A stretch of DNA of 64,000 bases from Candidatus Chloroploca mongolica. Its GTDB lineage: Bacteria > Chloroflexota > Chloroflexia > Chloroflexales > Chloroflexaceae. The notes under the pieces are model-generated. The model did no database searches and had not been told where the DNA came from. It was given only the letters and a program-made list of their open reading frames with translations. Where the stretch lies: the NCBI RefSeq assembly GCF_004762035.2, contig NZ_SIJK02000007.1, positions 1 to 64,000 of the forward strand, given 5' to 3'. Below, in pieces: positions 1 through 8,926 of this stretch (position 1 is its first letter; each line of letters opens with the position of its first letter). The translations under genes were made by a program, and so were the position numbers.

Positions 1-239
1 GCGAAGAGGAGGGACTTGACAAACATTACCGTATCTCACTCCGTTCGGGGTGACATGGGCGGGCCGGTGCAACACACTGGTTGCTCTCGGCACCACTGGC
101 CCGCGGGCCACTTGGTACTCGGGGTGACAGGGCGGGCGCAGCGGAGTGACAAGGAGAATGCCTTGGGGTGGCAAGGGCGCGCAGCGGGGGGGCCAACGCC
201 AGCCATGTCATTCCGAACGGAGTGTTATAGCATTTCAGA

Positions 240-405
240 TGGCAGATTTTGGATTGCGGCACTGCCTTGCAAAGAAGGCGTTTTTTTGACGCAAAGGCGC
301 AAAGGCGCAAAGGTTGGTTTGACGCAAAGGCGCAAAGGCGCAAAGGTTGGTTTGACGCAAAGGCGCAAAGGTTTTCGCGTCGGTGAGCGAACCCTTCGCG
401 CCTTC
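240..405. repeat. Dispersed GACGCAAAGGCGCAAAGG repeat cluster
   Basis: This 1-480 stretch has no credible gene. A unit reading GACGCAAAGGCGCAAAGG is iterated three times here, preceded by CTTGCAAAGAAGGCG. The same unit, with the same CTTGCAAAGAAGGCG preamble, recurs near 45577-45630, and a shorter copy lies at 55069-55088 inside the hox operon. The bases before it (1-235) are GC-rich repeat-like sequence with several CGGGGTGACA and GGAGTGACA words. Open frames here only translate the repeat. It is a non-coding dispersed family; its function is unknown. Confidence 0.8.
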
Positions 406-481
406 GCGTGAGCTTATTTGCAAGCTATTGGGATGAGAGGCTGCCTGAAAAGCCTAAGAGGCTTGCCGGCCTCGCTCTATG

Positions 482-1642
482 CTACAAGCGCGTTGTGCCA
501 GCCTCGATTTGTTGGCACAATGCGGTGACGCAGGCGTGCCAGCGCGGGCGTAGGCTGTAGACGCAGGCAAGGCGGAGCCGGGTGGCGTTGGCGTAGGCTG
601 TGAGACGTGCTTGGGTTGCCGCGTCTGGGGCGTAACCTGTTAGCAGCGCTGTCTGGGCATGCCGGGCATGCGTCGGGCTGAGCAAGCCCTGATAGGCGCG
701 CAGTTCGAGGTGAACGAGGACGTTGGCGAGATCCAGCGCTGGTTCGCCAGAGGCGATGGTGTCAAAGTCGAGCAGGCCGATCTGATTATGGTTATGAATC
801 AAGATCTGCTTGTCGTAAAAATCGCGGTGTATCATCGTCATTGGGCCACATGTTGCGGTCAATGCGTCGGCGACTCTGTCGGCAAGCGGAGCAATCTGAG
901 CAGCCAGCGCGGGCATATAGGTAGCGGTTAGAGCAAGCCAGCGCTCGAGCATCTGCCATTCGTCGTCGGGGCGATGGGGCTGAACGGCAGTCGGTGGTGG
1001 GGTTGCATGCCATTCGCGCAAGGCTCGCCCTGCCGCGTGTGCCCCGGCTTCAAGGGCAACCCCGCCAGCAAGTTGGTGAAGAGCGACGCCGGGCAGCGCT
1101 TGCCAGCGCATAATGCCGTTTGCTTCGTCGACGCTGAGCAGGCGCGGGGTGGCGAAATGGCGTGGGCGCAGGTTCGCCACAGCCTCACCGATTGCCGCCA
1201 GGTTCGCGGTGCGGGCAGGCCTGACGACCCGCGCAAAGACGGGGCGCTCTGCTTCGACGAGGCGGACGACGGCGCGTCGCTCGGGTTGATGCACAAACAG
1301 GCGTGCGCCCGGTTGTCGTACCAGCGCGGCTAAGCCAACAAGACGGCGATCGGCCCCGTGTAGATGCAAGCTGATGCGGCCCCCGGTCGTGCCTGAGTGC
1401 ATTGTCACCGTATTTTCCGCCTTCGTCCCCTGAGGCAGCGACTCGGCAGACGGGGCCAGGGCATGCCATTGAGCAGGAACGATCATGCCGCTACCGGGGG
1501 CTTCATACTCCAACAAAAGATGCTCAGACGAACGCGGCCAGGCGCGCCGTAGATGCAGCGTGCGCTCGGCAAGGCCAGCATGTGCCGCAAGGTCGTATGG
1601 CACGGTCAGGGTAGCAAGGTTCGCGATAGGGTTAGCCGACAT
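482..1642 (-). CDS. APH/choline-kinase-fold phosphotransferase (second of a tandem pair)
   Basis: A 386-residue protein with the C-terminal half of the aminoglycoside phosphotransferase/kinase-like fold. The catalytic-loop motif IHRDFYDKQIL has D274, and the metal-binding LLDFD motif (residues 290-294) follows. The usual loop asparagine is replaced by Gln279. The family phosphorylates hydroxyls of small molecules such as sugars or choline; the substrate here is unknown. I chose the ATG at 1642 because an AGAGG lies about six bases upstream. The start overlaps the end of the preceding kinase by 11 bp, so the two are probably translationally coupled. It is the last gene of the glycan operon that starts at 8671. 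The N-terminal 100 residues are not recognised. Confidence 0.75.
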   Translation of the reverse strand: MSANPIANLATLTVPYDLAAHAGLAERTLHLRRAWPRSSEHLLLEYEAPGSGMIVPAQWHALAPSAESLPQGTKAENTVTMHSGTTGGRISLHLHGADRRLVGLAALVRQPGARLFVHQPERRAVVRLVEAERPVFARVVRPARTANLAAIGEAVANLRPRHFATPRLLSVDEANGIMRWQALPGVALHQLAGGVALEAGAHAAGRALREWHATPPPTAVQPHRPDDEWQMLERWLALTATYMPALAAQIAPLADRVADALTATCGPMTMIHRDFYDKQILIHNHNQIGLLDFDTIASGEPALDLANVLVHLELRAYQGLLSPTHARHAQTALLTGYAPDAATQARLTAYANATRLRLACVYSLRPRWHACVTALCQQIEAGTTRL

Positions 1643-2972
1643 AGGCATCCTCTTTGATCTGGTATGGCGTCGTTTGGGCAACAAACACACGCGCAAGGAT
1701 CGCTTCAGCCGTGGCAACGATGGCGTGAATGCGCACCGGCCAGTCTGGTTCGCGATAACGAAAGGGTTCAGGGGCAAGCCGCAGCAGGCCCAGGGCTGTG
1801 TAGAGGCTGATGCGCTGGTGACTCGGCGGAAGCGCAACTTCGGCGTAGCCTGCGCAAAGAACCTCGGTGAGCATGGCCGCCCGGTCGCCTGGCATGCGGC
1901 CAAGAGCGACCTGACGCTGCAGGTGCGCCGCAAAATTGCCGAGATCGGCAGCCGGATCGCCCCAGTGGGCATTGTCGAGGTCAAGCAGCGTCGCCGTGCG
2001 TCGCTCGGGATCAATCAGGATCTGATCGGCATAAAAGTCGCCATGCAGTGGCTGCGGATGGCGAAGACTCTGCGGCAGTTGCGCGGCAAAGACCTGGCAG
2101 AGGCGCCCGATCTGCGGCTGAAGCTCAGGACAGAGGGCGAGCAACGTGCGCGCATTCGCGTCAAGCGCCACGAAGGGCGTTGCCAGGACTGTCTGCGGCA
2201 GCCTGGGGGCTGGCTGGCGATGCAGGGTTGCCAGCGCTGCCCCCGCAAGACGAACTGCACGAAGATCGTCGCGTTCATCACGCACGAGCGTATCGAGTGG
2301 CTCATCGGGACGCCACGGGAAGATGAGGCCACGCACGTGATCGCTCGCCCCGCATGGCGGCACAATCGCAAGGGGCCCTTCGCTCTGGAAAGCCCCGGCG
2401 GCCTTGTGCGCCAGATGATAATCATTGGCCGCATAGAGCTTGAGCAGCGCGTCACCCCCGGCAGCTCCAACGAGCCGCCCAACATAACGGCGTTCGGGGC
2501 GGTAGCGTAAATGCACCAGAGCGGCCTGGTGAAGATCTTCACGCGCTGGGCAGAACTGCTTCAACAGAGACGCCCGGTTGGACGGGTTGGTCAGGTGCGC
2601 CAGGAAGGGCAAGGCCTGATCGTGCGGCCAGCTATAGAGCGCAATCTGCTCTTCGTCAAAAACAAGCCCGCCAACGCCGAGCGCCCCCGGTTGAGCGGCC
2701 AGTTGGGATGCACGGGCAAGTTTGGCACGGCCTGAAGGGGCATAGGTACAGGCATAGACCATGGTTGGGCCTTCAGGAAGACCGATGCGATAGCCAACCA
2801 GGCAGTTGGTACCTGGCTTGTAGCGGATGTAGCGCGGTTCGATCGCACCAATGGCGAGCGTCGGAAGCGCCCCACGAAGCAAGGCCCCAAAAGCCTCGGG
2901 GTCAAGCAAGTGAACCAGACCAGGAAGCGCCGGATCGCGCCGTGCCAGCGCCGCATCAGCGGACGATAACAT
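1632..2972 (-). CDS. APH-fold phosphotransferase (first of a tandem pair)
   Basis: A 446-residue kinase-like protein. The catalytic loop is LHGDFYADQIL (H310, D312) and the metal motif is LLDLDNAHWGDP (D331, D333). As in its downstream neighbour, the loop asparagine of the family is Gln (Q317), which suggests the two are diverged paralogues. The chosen ATG at 2972 has an AGGAG/GAGG Shine-Dalgarno and overlaps the ABC exporter gene by 17 bp. Its place between an ABC exporter and glycosyltransferases suggests phosphorylation of a sugar, polyol or lipid-linked head group for an envelope glycan. That role is inferred from context. Confidence 0.75.
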   Translation of the reverse strand: MLSSADAALARRDPALPGLVHLLDPEAFGALLRGALPTLAIGAIEPRYIRYKPGTNCLVGYRIGLPEGPTMVYACTYAPSGRAKLARASQLAAQPGALGVGGLVFDEEQIALYSWPHDQALPFLAHLTNPSNRASLLKQFCPAREDLHQAALVHLRYRPERRYVGRLVGAAGGDALLKLYAANDYHLAHKAAGAFQSEGPLAIVPPCGASDHVRGLIFPWRPDEPLDTLVRDERDDLRAVRLAGAALATLHRQPAPRLPQTVLATPFVALDANARTLLALCPELQPQIGRLCQVFAAQLPQSLRHPQPLHGDFYADQILIDPERRTATLLDLDNAHWGDPAADLGNFAAHLQRQVALGRMPGDRAAMLTEVLCAGYAEVALPPSHQRISLYTALGLLRLAPEPFRYREPDWPVRIHAIVATAEAILARVFVAQTTPYQIKEDAYVG

Positions 2973-4965
2973 ACCTCTGCTCCTCGCTTGTAGAATGAAG
3001 CCGTTCTTCGCGTTGCATACGGTACAACGCCGCATAGTTGCCGTCAGCAGCGAGCAGATCGGCATGGGTTCCGCGTTCGCGCACCTCGCCACCTTCCATA
3101 TAGAGAATCAGATCGACGTGCTCGACGGTCCGCAGGTCGTGCGCAATCATAAACGTGGTACGCCCCATCGTCAGCTGTTCGAGTGCCTCACTCACGGCGC
3201 GTTCGTTGGCCTGATCGAGACCAGTGGTTGGCTCATCGAGGAGAATGATCGGCGCACGACGAATAGCCGCACGGGCAATCGCAATGCGTTGGCGCTGGCC
3301 CCCCGAAAGCGTCGCGCCACGCTCGCCAAGGATCGTCGCGTAGCCCTGCGGCAATTGCAGAATAAACTCGTGAGCATTGGCGAGTTTCGCCGCTGCGATC
3401 ACCTCGTCAAAAGAAGCACCCGGTGCGCCATAAGCGATGTTCTCACGGACACTGGTCGCAAAAAGGACGCTCTCTTGCAAGACGACGGCCATCTGGCGGC
3501 GGAGCGAGGCCAGGGTATAGGCGCGCACATCGCGCCCATCAATCAGCAGACGCCCTGCGGTGGGGGTATAAAACCGTAAGAGCAGACTCGCCAGCGTACT
3601 TTTGCCACCACCTGAAGGGCCGACCAGCGCCACGCGTGTTCCCGGCGCAATGGTGAGGCAAAGATCGTGGAGCACCGGCGTGCCCGGGGTATAGGCAAAG
3701 CTTACCTGGTCAAACGTGACCTCCCCGCGCAGCCGTGGCGCGGGCGCTGCACCAGGCAGATCGCGTATTTCGGGGGTAGTGTCGAGCACTTCAAGAACAC
3801 GTTCGCCCGAGGCGCTCGCTTTGGCAATGCGTCCGGCATACTTCGACAGATCGCGCATTGGCTTGAAGGCACTCTTCAGATAGGCCGTAAAGACCAGCAA
3901 GTCGCCCAGCAGCATATCGCCACGCAATACAAGGGTAGCGCCGTACCAGAGCACCAGCGCCGTACCCAGCGCAACCAGACCATCCACCCGACGCTCTAAG
4001 CCAGCGGCGAGACGGCGTCCACGCACTCCTTCGCTCAGGCTCTTCTGGTTATGCCGCGCAAAGGCCCGTTCAAGCAGCGGTTCAAGCCCCAGCGCCTGCA
4101 CAACTTTGATCGCCCCCAGCGTCTCGGCAGCCGAGGCCGCCAGCGCCCCTTCGCGCTTGCGCTCTTCGCGGGCAACCGTGCGGATCTGCTTGCCCATACG
4201 ATTCATTGTAAGCAAAAAGATCGGAATTACCATGAGAGCAAGCAACGCCAATTGCACATTCATCCAGAGCATCACGGCGAGCATGCCAACCAGCGTGAGC
4301 AGATTCGCCGTCAAAGGCAGCATCGCCGTCACCGTGACCTCCTGGAGGCGGCCAATATCCCCGGTGAGCCGATTGATCAGATCGCCCGTGCGCGCTTTGC
4401 TGTGATAACTCAACGAGAGCCGCTGGATGTGACGGTAGAGATCGGCCCGCAATTCGATCATCACGCGGTTTCCGGCCAGGGCAAGCGCAACCGTGCTGAG
4501 ATAGGCCAGCAGCGCACGGCTACCCGCGACAACAAGCACCATCAATGCAGCCACCGCGATGAGCAGCGGCGGATCGAGTTGCAACGGACGCGCGGCCAGA
4601 CCGGTCACCTGCGGAACCAACACATAGTCCACCAGCAACTTGAGCGGCCAGGGTTCCAGCAAGCGCATCGCAATCTCACCAAGCAGGGCAAGACTACCGC
4701 CGGCAATCAAGGGTGCCTGAGGGCGCAGATAGGGCTGGAAGCGACGGACAAGCCGCACGCCATTGGCGGTATGGGCTTGCATCATCGCAACACGGGAATC
4801 GAGCCCGAGGCGTTGCACCCGTTGCTGGCCGGTCGCCACAAAACGCGCCCAGATCACCAGAAGCTGCGCGAGTAGCGCGGCGACACGCGATTCTATATGC
4901 TGCCGCAGCGTTGAGCATCGTTCGATGACGGCCTGTACACGGGGATGCTGAGCGACATTACGCAT
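2956..4965 (-). CDS. ABC exporter, fused permease and ATPase
   Basis: A 669-residue half-transporter of the ABCB/MsbA type that would work as a homodimer in the inner membrane. A six-helix transmembrane region spans about residues 85-360. The ATPase follows: Walker A GPSGGGKS at 449-456, a Q-loop (VVLQES), signature LSGGQ at 553-557, Walker B IILLDE at 573-578, and a switch histidine in MIAHD. About 80 residues of extra helical sequence precede the first helix. The ATG at 4965 overlaps the upstream glycosyltransferase by 8 bp. Genomic context suggests export of a lipid or glycan built by the flanking transferases. Confidence 0.9.
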   Translation of the reverse strand: MRNVAQHPRVQAVIERCSTLRQHIESRVAALLAQLLVIWARFVATGQQRVQRLGLDSRVAMMQAHTANGVRLVRRFQPYLRPQAPLIAGGSLALLGEIAMRLLEPWPLKLLVDYVLVPQVTGLAARPLQLDPPLLIAVAALMVLVVAGSRALLAYLSTVALALAGNRVMIELRADLYRHIQRLSLSYHSKARTGDLINRLTGDIGRLQEVTVTAMLPLTANLLTLVGMLAVMLWMNVQLALLALMVIPIFLLTMNRMGKQIRTVAREERKREGALAASAAETLGAIKVVQALGLEPLLERAFARHNQKSLSEGVRGRRLAAGLERRVDGLVALGTALVLWYGATLVLRGDMLLGDLLVFTAYLKSAFKPMRDLSKYAGRIAKASASGERVLEVLDTTPEIRDLPGAAPAPRLRGEVTFDQVSFAYTPGTPVLHDLCLTIAPGTRVALVGPSGGGKSTLASLLLRFYTPTAGRLLIDGRDVRAYTLASLRRQMAVVLQESVLFATSVRENIAYGAPGASFDEVIAAAKLANAHEFILQLPQGYATILGERGATLSGGQRQRIAIARAAIRRAPIILLDEPTTGLDQANERAVSEALEQLTMGRTTFMIAHDLRTVEHVDLILYMEGGEVRERGTHADLLAADGNYAALYRMQREERLHSTSEEQRYVIVR

Positions 4966-6130
4966 AACTGGCCCACTCCTGCGCTACCAGTTGCCCCTGG
5001 GCAATCGCGAGAATACGCCCGGCGACGGCATCCCAGGTGTACTGACCGAGCACCAAGTGCCGTCCGGCTGCACCAAGCTTGACCCGTAGCGCAGGGCTGT
5101 CGTGCAACGCGACCAGCGCATGCATCAGTGCCTCAGGATCACCCGGCGGACAGAGCAGACCAGTCTCGCCATGGGTAAGGATGTCGGCCACCTGCCCAAC
5201 CTGGCTGGCAACAACGGGCAGACCAGCGGCCATATACTCAAAGAGTTTGAGGGGCGAAAAGTAGCAGCGCTCACGCGAAGGGTACGGCGCAGTCGCCACA
5301 TCCATACGCGCCAGCAAACCAGGAATCGCCTCGGGCGAGACAGCCCCGGTGAACTCGACAACCGGGGCAAGGCCGGAGGCGTTGACCTGAGCTTCCAGTT
5401 TGTCCCGTTCCGGGCCATCGCCAACAAGCAGCAGGCGCGCAGAGGGCAGGCGCTGGTGCAGTTGGATAAAAGCAGCCAGCAATACCTCCAGGCCATGCCA
5501 CGGTTTCAACGTGCCAACAAAGCCGACGGTATAGGTCGGATGCGACGCAGAGCGGGGCCTAACCGGAAAACGGTCGGGATCAACCCCGTTGGGCACGACA
5601 ACAATCGACGTCTCGTTGGCAAATGTACGCAGATACGCGGCCACCTCTTGAGAAACGGCAAGCAGCGCCGTTGCCGTACGAAACAGCCGTTGGGCAACCT
5701 GCATCGCTCCGGCACGATTGATCAACTCGCGGTGCCGGATCTGCTCGTCAATGAGGGGAGCATTGACCTCAAGCAAACCTGGCACACCCGTGCGCTGCGC
5801 ATACCCCATAGCAGCATAGCTCCAGAGGCTATAGCGCTCATAGACCAGATCAAACGGCCCTGAGCGCTCCAACGCAGCGGCCAGATCTTCATTCGCGGCG
5901 AGCAGCGCGGCTTCACGGATGCGCGTAGCGCCCTTTGGCGGAAGAGGCAACGGAACGCACGTCACTGCCGCCAGATCGGCTGGTAATGGTCCATCAAAAC
6001 GACTGGCAAAGAGCGTAACCTTGAGACCACGGCGGAGCAAGGCACGTATGACTGCCTGGACATGCACCGACGAACCTTTCGTGCCAAAGACGGGCACCCC
6101 GGGATCAGCACAGACATAGGCTACGCGCAT
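4958..6130 (-). CDS. GT4-family glycosyltransferase
   Basis: A 390-residue GT-B glycosyltransferase. The N-terminal half begins RVAYVCADPGVPVFGTKGSS, the usual family 1/4 opening with a Gly-rich acceptor loop. The C-terminal half has VGTLKPWHG and the donor-binding region EAIPGLLARMDVATAPY...SPLKLFEYMAAGLPVVAS, including the family EX7E-type glutamates. It would transfer a nucleotide-activated sugar to an envelope or exopolysaccharide acceptor in the cytoplasm. The start at 6130 was chosen over an upstream frame start because AAGGAGG lies seven bases before it. It overlaps the previous gene by 10 bp. Confidence 0.88.
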   Translation of the reverse strand: MRVAYVCADPGVPVFGTKGSSVHVQAVIRALLRRGLKVTLFASRFDGPLPADLAAVTCVPLPLPPKGATRIREAALLAANEDLAAALERSGPFDLVYERYSLWSYAAMGYAQRTGVPGLLEVNAPLIDEQIRHRELINRAGAMQVAQRLFRTATALLAVSQEVAAYLRTFANETSIVVVPNGVDPDRFPVRPRSASHPTYTVGFVGTLKPWHGLEVLLAAFIQLHQRLPSARLLLVGDGPERDKLEAQVNASGLAPVVEFTGAVSPEAIPGLLARMDVATAPYPSRERCYFSPLKLFEYMAAGLPVVASQVGQVADILTHGETGLLCPPGDPEALMHALVALHDSPALRVKLGAAGRHLVLGQYTWDAVAGRILAIAQGQLVAQEWASYA

Positions 6131-7368
6131 CGCGATACCTCCTTCATACGCAATGGCGCACACTCCGACGCCTCGGCAAACAACATCCGCAGGGCCTCAC
6201 TATTCCGGGCACTATCAAACATCTGCTCAATGCGCTGGCGCGCCGCGAGCGCAAGGTCAACGCGTAGCGCTTCGTCGTCAAGCAGTGCGGCAAGGCTAGC
6301 CGCGAGCGACCCTGGATCGCGTTGGGGTACAAGCAGACCAGTCACGCCGTGTTCGATCAGTTCAGGAATACCGGTCACATCAGTAGCAACACACGGCGTA
6401 CCAAGCGCCATCGCCTCAAGCAGCACCGTTGGCAGACCATCGCGATTGCCGTCGTTCCCGACCACACACGGGGCCGCAAAGACCGACCCACGCTGCACCA
6501 GATCAACCACCTCGCTCTGAGGGCGCGGCCCCACCAGGCGCACCTGAGCATCCAGGTTGAGACGGGTAATCTGCTGCGCCAGGGCCACCTGCTGATCGCC
6601 CGTGCCAACAATCAGGCAGGTAAACGTGCGGCCCTGATCGCGCAACAGCGCACACGCATCAATCAGCACATCAAAGCCCTTTTTCTCGACCAGACGTCCG
6701 ACCGCAATGATCTGCTGTGGCCGGCCCATCGGAGCCTGGAACGGGAAGCACGCAAGTTCGAGGCCATTGTAAATCCGGCGCACCCCCGCCGCCGCCTCAC
6801 CAAATTGGGTCTGCAAGTAGGCGACATTGTAGTCACTCACCGTGACGACCGCCGACGCATCGGCCAACTTATGCCGCATCTGCGTCGCATCAACCGACTC
6901 GTGGTAGAGATCTTTGGCATGCGCCGTAAAGCTATAGCTAATCCCAGCGAGACGAGCCGCCAGGCGGGCGACCGTCGTGGCAGAACTGGCAAAATGGGCG
7001 TGCAGATGGGTCAACCCGCGCTCGCGCACCAGGTCAGCCAGAGCAAGCGCCTGCGCCACATCGACAAGATCTTCGTTTTGCGCGGGGGCAAAACGCTCCC
7101 AAAAGAGCGGATCGCCTGCTGCGGCACGGCGCACCTGCGCCCAAAAATCACTGGCCCGCAACCCCTGCGACGGCAGATAAGTCACTGGTGCACGCACACG
7201 CGCCAACTGTTCGTGAAAGCGCCCCTCGGTGGGAGGGCGCAACGCAAAAATCTCAAGCTCGGTACCGGCAGCCTCGTGCGCCAGGATCTCGCTCACAATA
7301 AAGGTCTCGGAAAAACGCGGATACACTTTCAACACATACCCAATGCGTGGCGCAGATTCAATCAGCAC
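6121..7368 (-). CDS. GT4-family glycosyltransferase (colanic-acid WcaL-like)
   Basis: A 415-residue glycosyltransferase. The opening RIGYVLKVYPRFSETFIVSE is typical of colanic-acid/exopolysaccharide GT4 enzymes that act on lipid-linked acceptors. The C-terminal half has AVGRLVEKKGFDVLI and EAMALGTPCVATDVTGIPE, the nucleotide-sugar site. The start codon is GTG at 7368 with a strong AAGGAGAG Shine-Dalgarno. The gene overlaps the preceding one by 11 bp. With its neighbours it forms an assembly line for a surface glycan; the sugar is unknown. Confidence 0.88.
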   Translation of the reverse strand: MLIESAPRIGYVLKVYPRFSETFIVSEILAHEAAGTELEIFALRPPTEGRFHEQLARVRAPVTYLPSQGLRASDFWAQVRRAAAGDPLFWERFAPAQNEDLVDVAQALALADLVRERGLTHLHAHFASSATTVARLAARLAGISYSFTAHAKDLYHESVDATQMRHKLADASAVVTVSDYNVAYLQTQFGEAAAGVRRIYNGLELACFPFQAPMGRPQQIIAVGRLVEKKGFDVLIDACALLRDQGRTFTCLIVGTGDQQVALAQQITRLNLDAQVRLVGPRPQSEVVDLVQRGSVFAAPCVVGNDGNRDGLPTVLLEAMALGTPCVATDVTGIPELIEHGVTGLLVPQRDPGSLAASLAALLDDEALRVDLALAARQRIEQMFDSARNSEALRMLFAEASECAPLRMKEVSRCA

Positions 7369-8671
7369 AGGGGCTCTCCTTTATGTCAAACTGGCGAAAG
7401 GCCAGCGTTTGCACTAATTCGGCGACCCGATCCAGCGCGCCCATGTCGAGTTGGAGGCGCGGTTTTTGTTCAGGATCGGGCGTACGGGCAAGCCAAGTTG
7501 CGAGCGCAGTTGCCGAGAGACGGCGAGGATGCAGCATATCAACCAACCCCAGATCGCGCAGGCGTTGCGCCCGGATCAACTGCTCACGGCGGGGGGCCAC
7601 CCGTGGCACCAGCAACGCACGGCGAGCAAGCGTCAGGATTTCGCAGACCGTGTTATAGCCAGCCATTGCGATCACCGCATCAGCACGTCGCATCAACGGC
7701 GTTGGTTCCTCTAGAAACGTCACCAGACGCAACCAGGGGCGCTCGGCGACCATCTGCTGTAAGGCAGCTTGCTCGCTAGCGGCCATCAACGGCCCGGTCA
7801 GGATGACCCCAACCATGCCCTCGGGCAAAGCCGCCCTGGCGAAAGAGCGGGCCAGCGCAAAACCATCCTGACCGCCGCCAACACAACAGAGCGCCATACG
7901 TGCATCTTCGGGCAAGTCGATCTTCGCGCATAGCGCCGCTTCCGCCTGCGGATCATCATCAAGAAAGGCGGCCCGATTGAGATAGCCGGTATAGATCAGC
8001 CTGGCTGCGACCTCAGCACTGAAGCCATATTCACGGACAGGATCAGCGATGCGTCGATCGCCATAGATCCAGACCTGGTCATAATAAGTTTCGACGGCGG
8101 CATTATTACCCTCAACCGCCCACTCGCGGCGGGCAACGGTCGGCTCATCGAGAATCTCACGCAAGCCAAGCACGCAACGCGCCTTCTTGCGCTCGCGCAG
8201 CCAATCGAGCGTCGGTCGCAATTCGCCAAACGCCCCCAGCGGCACTTTATCGGTCAGCAACAGATCGGGATCATACGAAGCGACCGCCGCTTTGATCGAA
8301 CTGGCCCGCATGTCAAGCATCCGTCGCAACGAAATAGAAAGCGAACGGGGCCGATACAACCCATCCGACTCTTTGTGCAGAGCCGGCAACGTCAGGCAAT
8401 CAATGCCCTCAGGGATCGCAAACGCCCCCATTTCACGCGCCCCACCAATCAACAAAATATTGGGGCGCGGCGTCAGACGCAGCAGTGCTCGTGCAAGCAA
8501 CAGATTACGGCGCATGTGGCCGAGCCCCTGGGTATCGTGCGAGTAGAGCACAATCCGGCGAGGACGCGTTGCACTGGTGAGCCACTCTGTTGGAACATAG
8601 CCCGGCTCAAGGTACGGCTGAAGGATCAGCGGATTGCTCGCATTGAGCAGATGAGCATGCCTATCAATCAC
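7358..8671 (-). CDS. GT28/MurG-like glycosyltransferase, first gene of the glycan operon
   Basis: A 437-residue GT-B protein. It has the N-terminal pattern RIVLYSHDTQGLGHMRRN and a MurG-like C-terminal donor domain (VIAMAGYNTVCEILTLARR followed by a conserved RREQLIRAQRL segment). The family transfers sugars from UDP-type donors. The start is GTG at 8671: a GAGGAGG Shine-Dalgarno sits seven bases upstream, whereas the ATG two bases upstream (8673) is out of frame and runs straight into a stop. It is the promoter-proximal gene of a six-gene operon in which every gene overlaps the next. Confidence 0.82.
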   Translation of the reverse strand: MIDRHAHLLNASNPLILQPYLEPGYVPTEWLTSATRPRRIVLYSHDTQGLGHMRRNLLLARALLRLTPRPNILLIGGAREMGAFAIPEGIDCLTLPALHKESDGLYRPRSLSISLRRMLDMRASSIKAAVASYDPDLLLTDKVPLGAFGELRPTLDWLRERKKARCVLGLREILDEPTVARREWAVEGNNAAVETYYDQVWIYGDRRIADPVREYGFSAEVAARLIYTGYLNRAAFLDDDPQAEAALCAKIDLPEDARMALCCVGGGQDGFALARSFARAALPEGMVGVILTGPLMAASEQAALQQMVAERPWLRLVTFLEEPTPLMRRADAVIAMAGYNTVCEILTLARRALLVPRVAPRREQLIRAQRLRDLGLVDMLHPRRLSATALATWLARTPDPEQKPRLQLDMGALDRVAELVQTLAFRQFDIKESPCAD

Positions 8672-8831
8672 ATGGGCCTCCTCACATTGTTACCCAGTGG
8701 CGAAGAAGGTGTGAGCAATGGCACTGGACATGGGCTTTGATCAGGTGGTATGCCCCAACAGAGGAACCCGAACAGCAAAAAATACATCCTCTGCGCCACG
8801 GATCACGTAAGCGTGGAGGATGGATGAAAAA

Positions 8832-8892
8832 GCCCGCACAAGGACATGCGCCCGATCAGCTTCGCTGATCGGGCGCATGTCCTTGTGCGGGC
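8832..8892. other. Perfect 29-bp inverted repeat (hairpin) upstream of the glycan operon
   Basis: Arms 8832-8860 and 8864-8892 are perfectly complementary over 29 bases with a three-base loop, TTC. No T-run follows, so it is not a textbook terminator, although it may terminate the gene ending at 8927 (-). The rest of 8672-8926 shows no gene. Possible roles are an intergenic palindromic element or an mRNA-stabilising hairpin. Confidence 0.8.
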
Positions 8893-8926
8893 GTGATGCA
8901 TGAGGGCGAAGCCCTCACACCTGGCC

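Noticed and set aside
16-423. Open frames of 62-131 codons on both strands
   Set aside because: They simply translate the GACGCAAAGG repeat and GC-rich repeat words; no Shine-Dalgarno and no protein-like composition.
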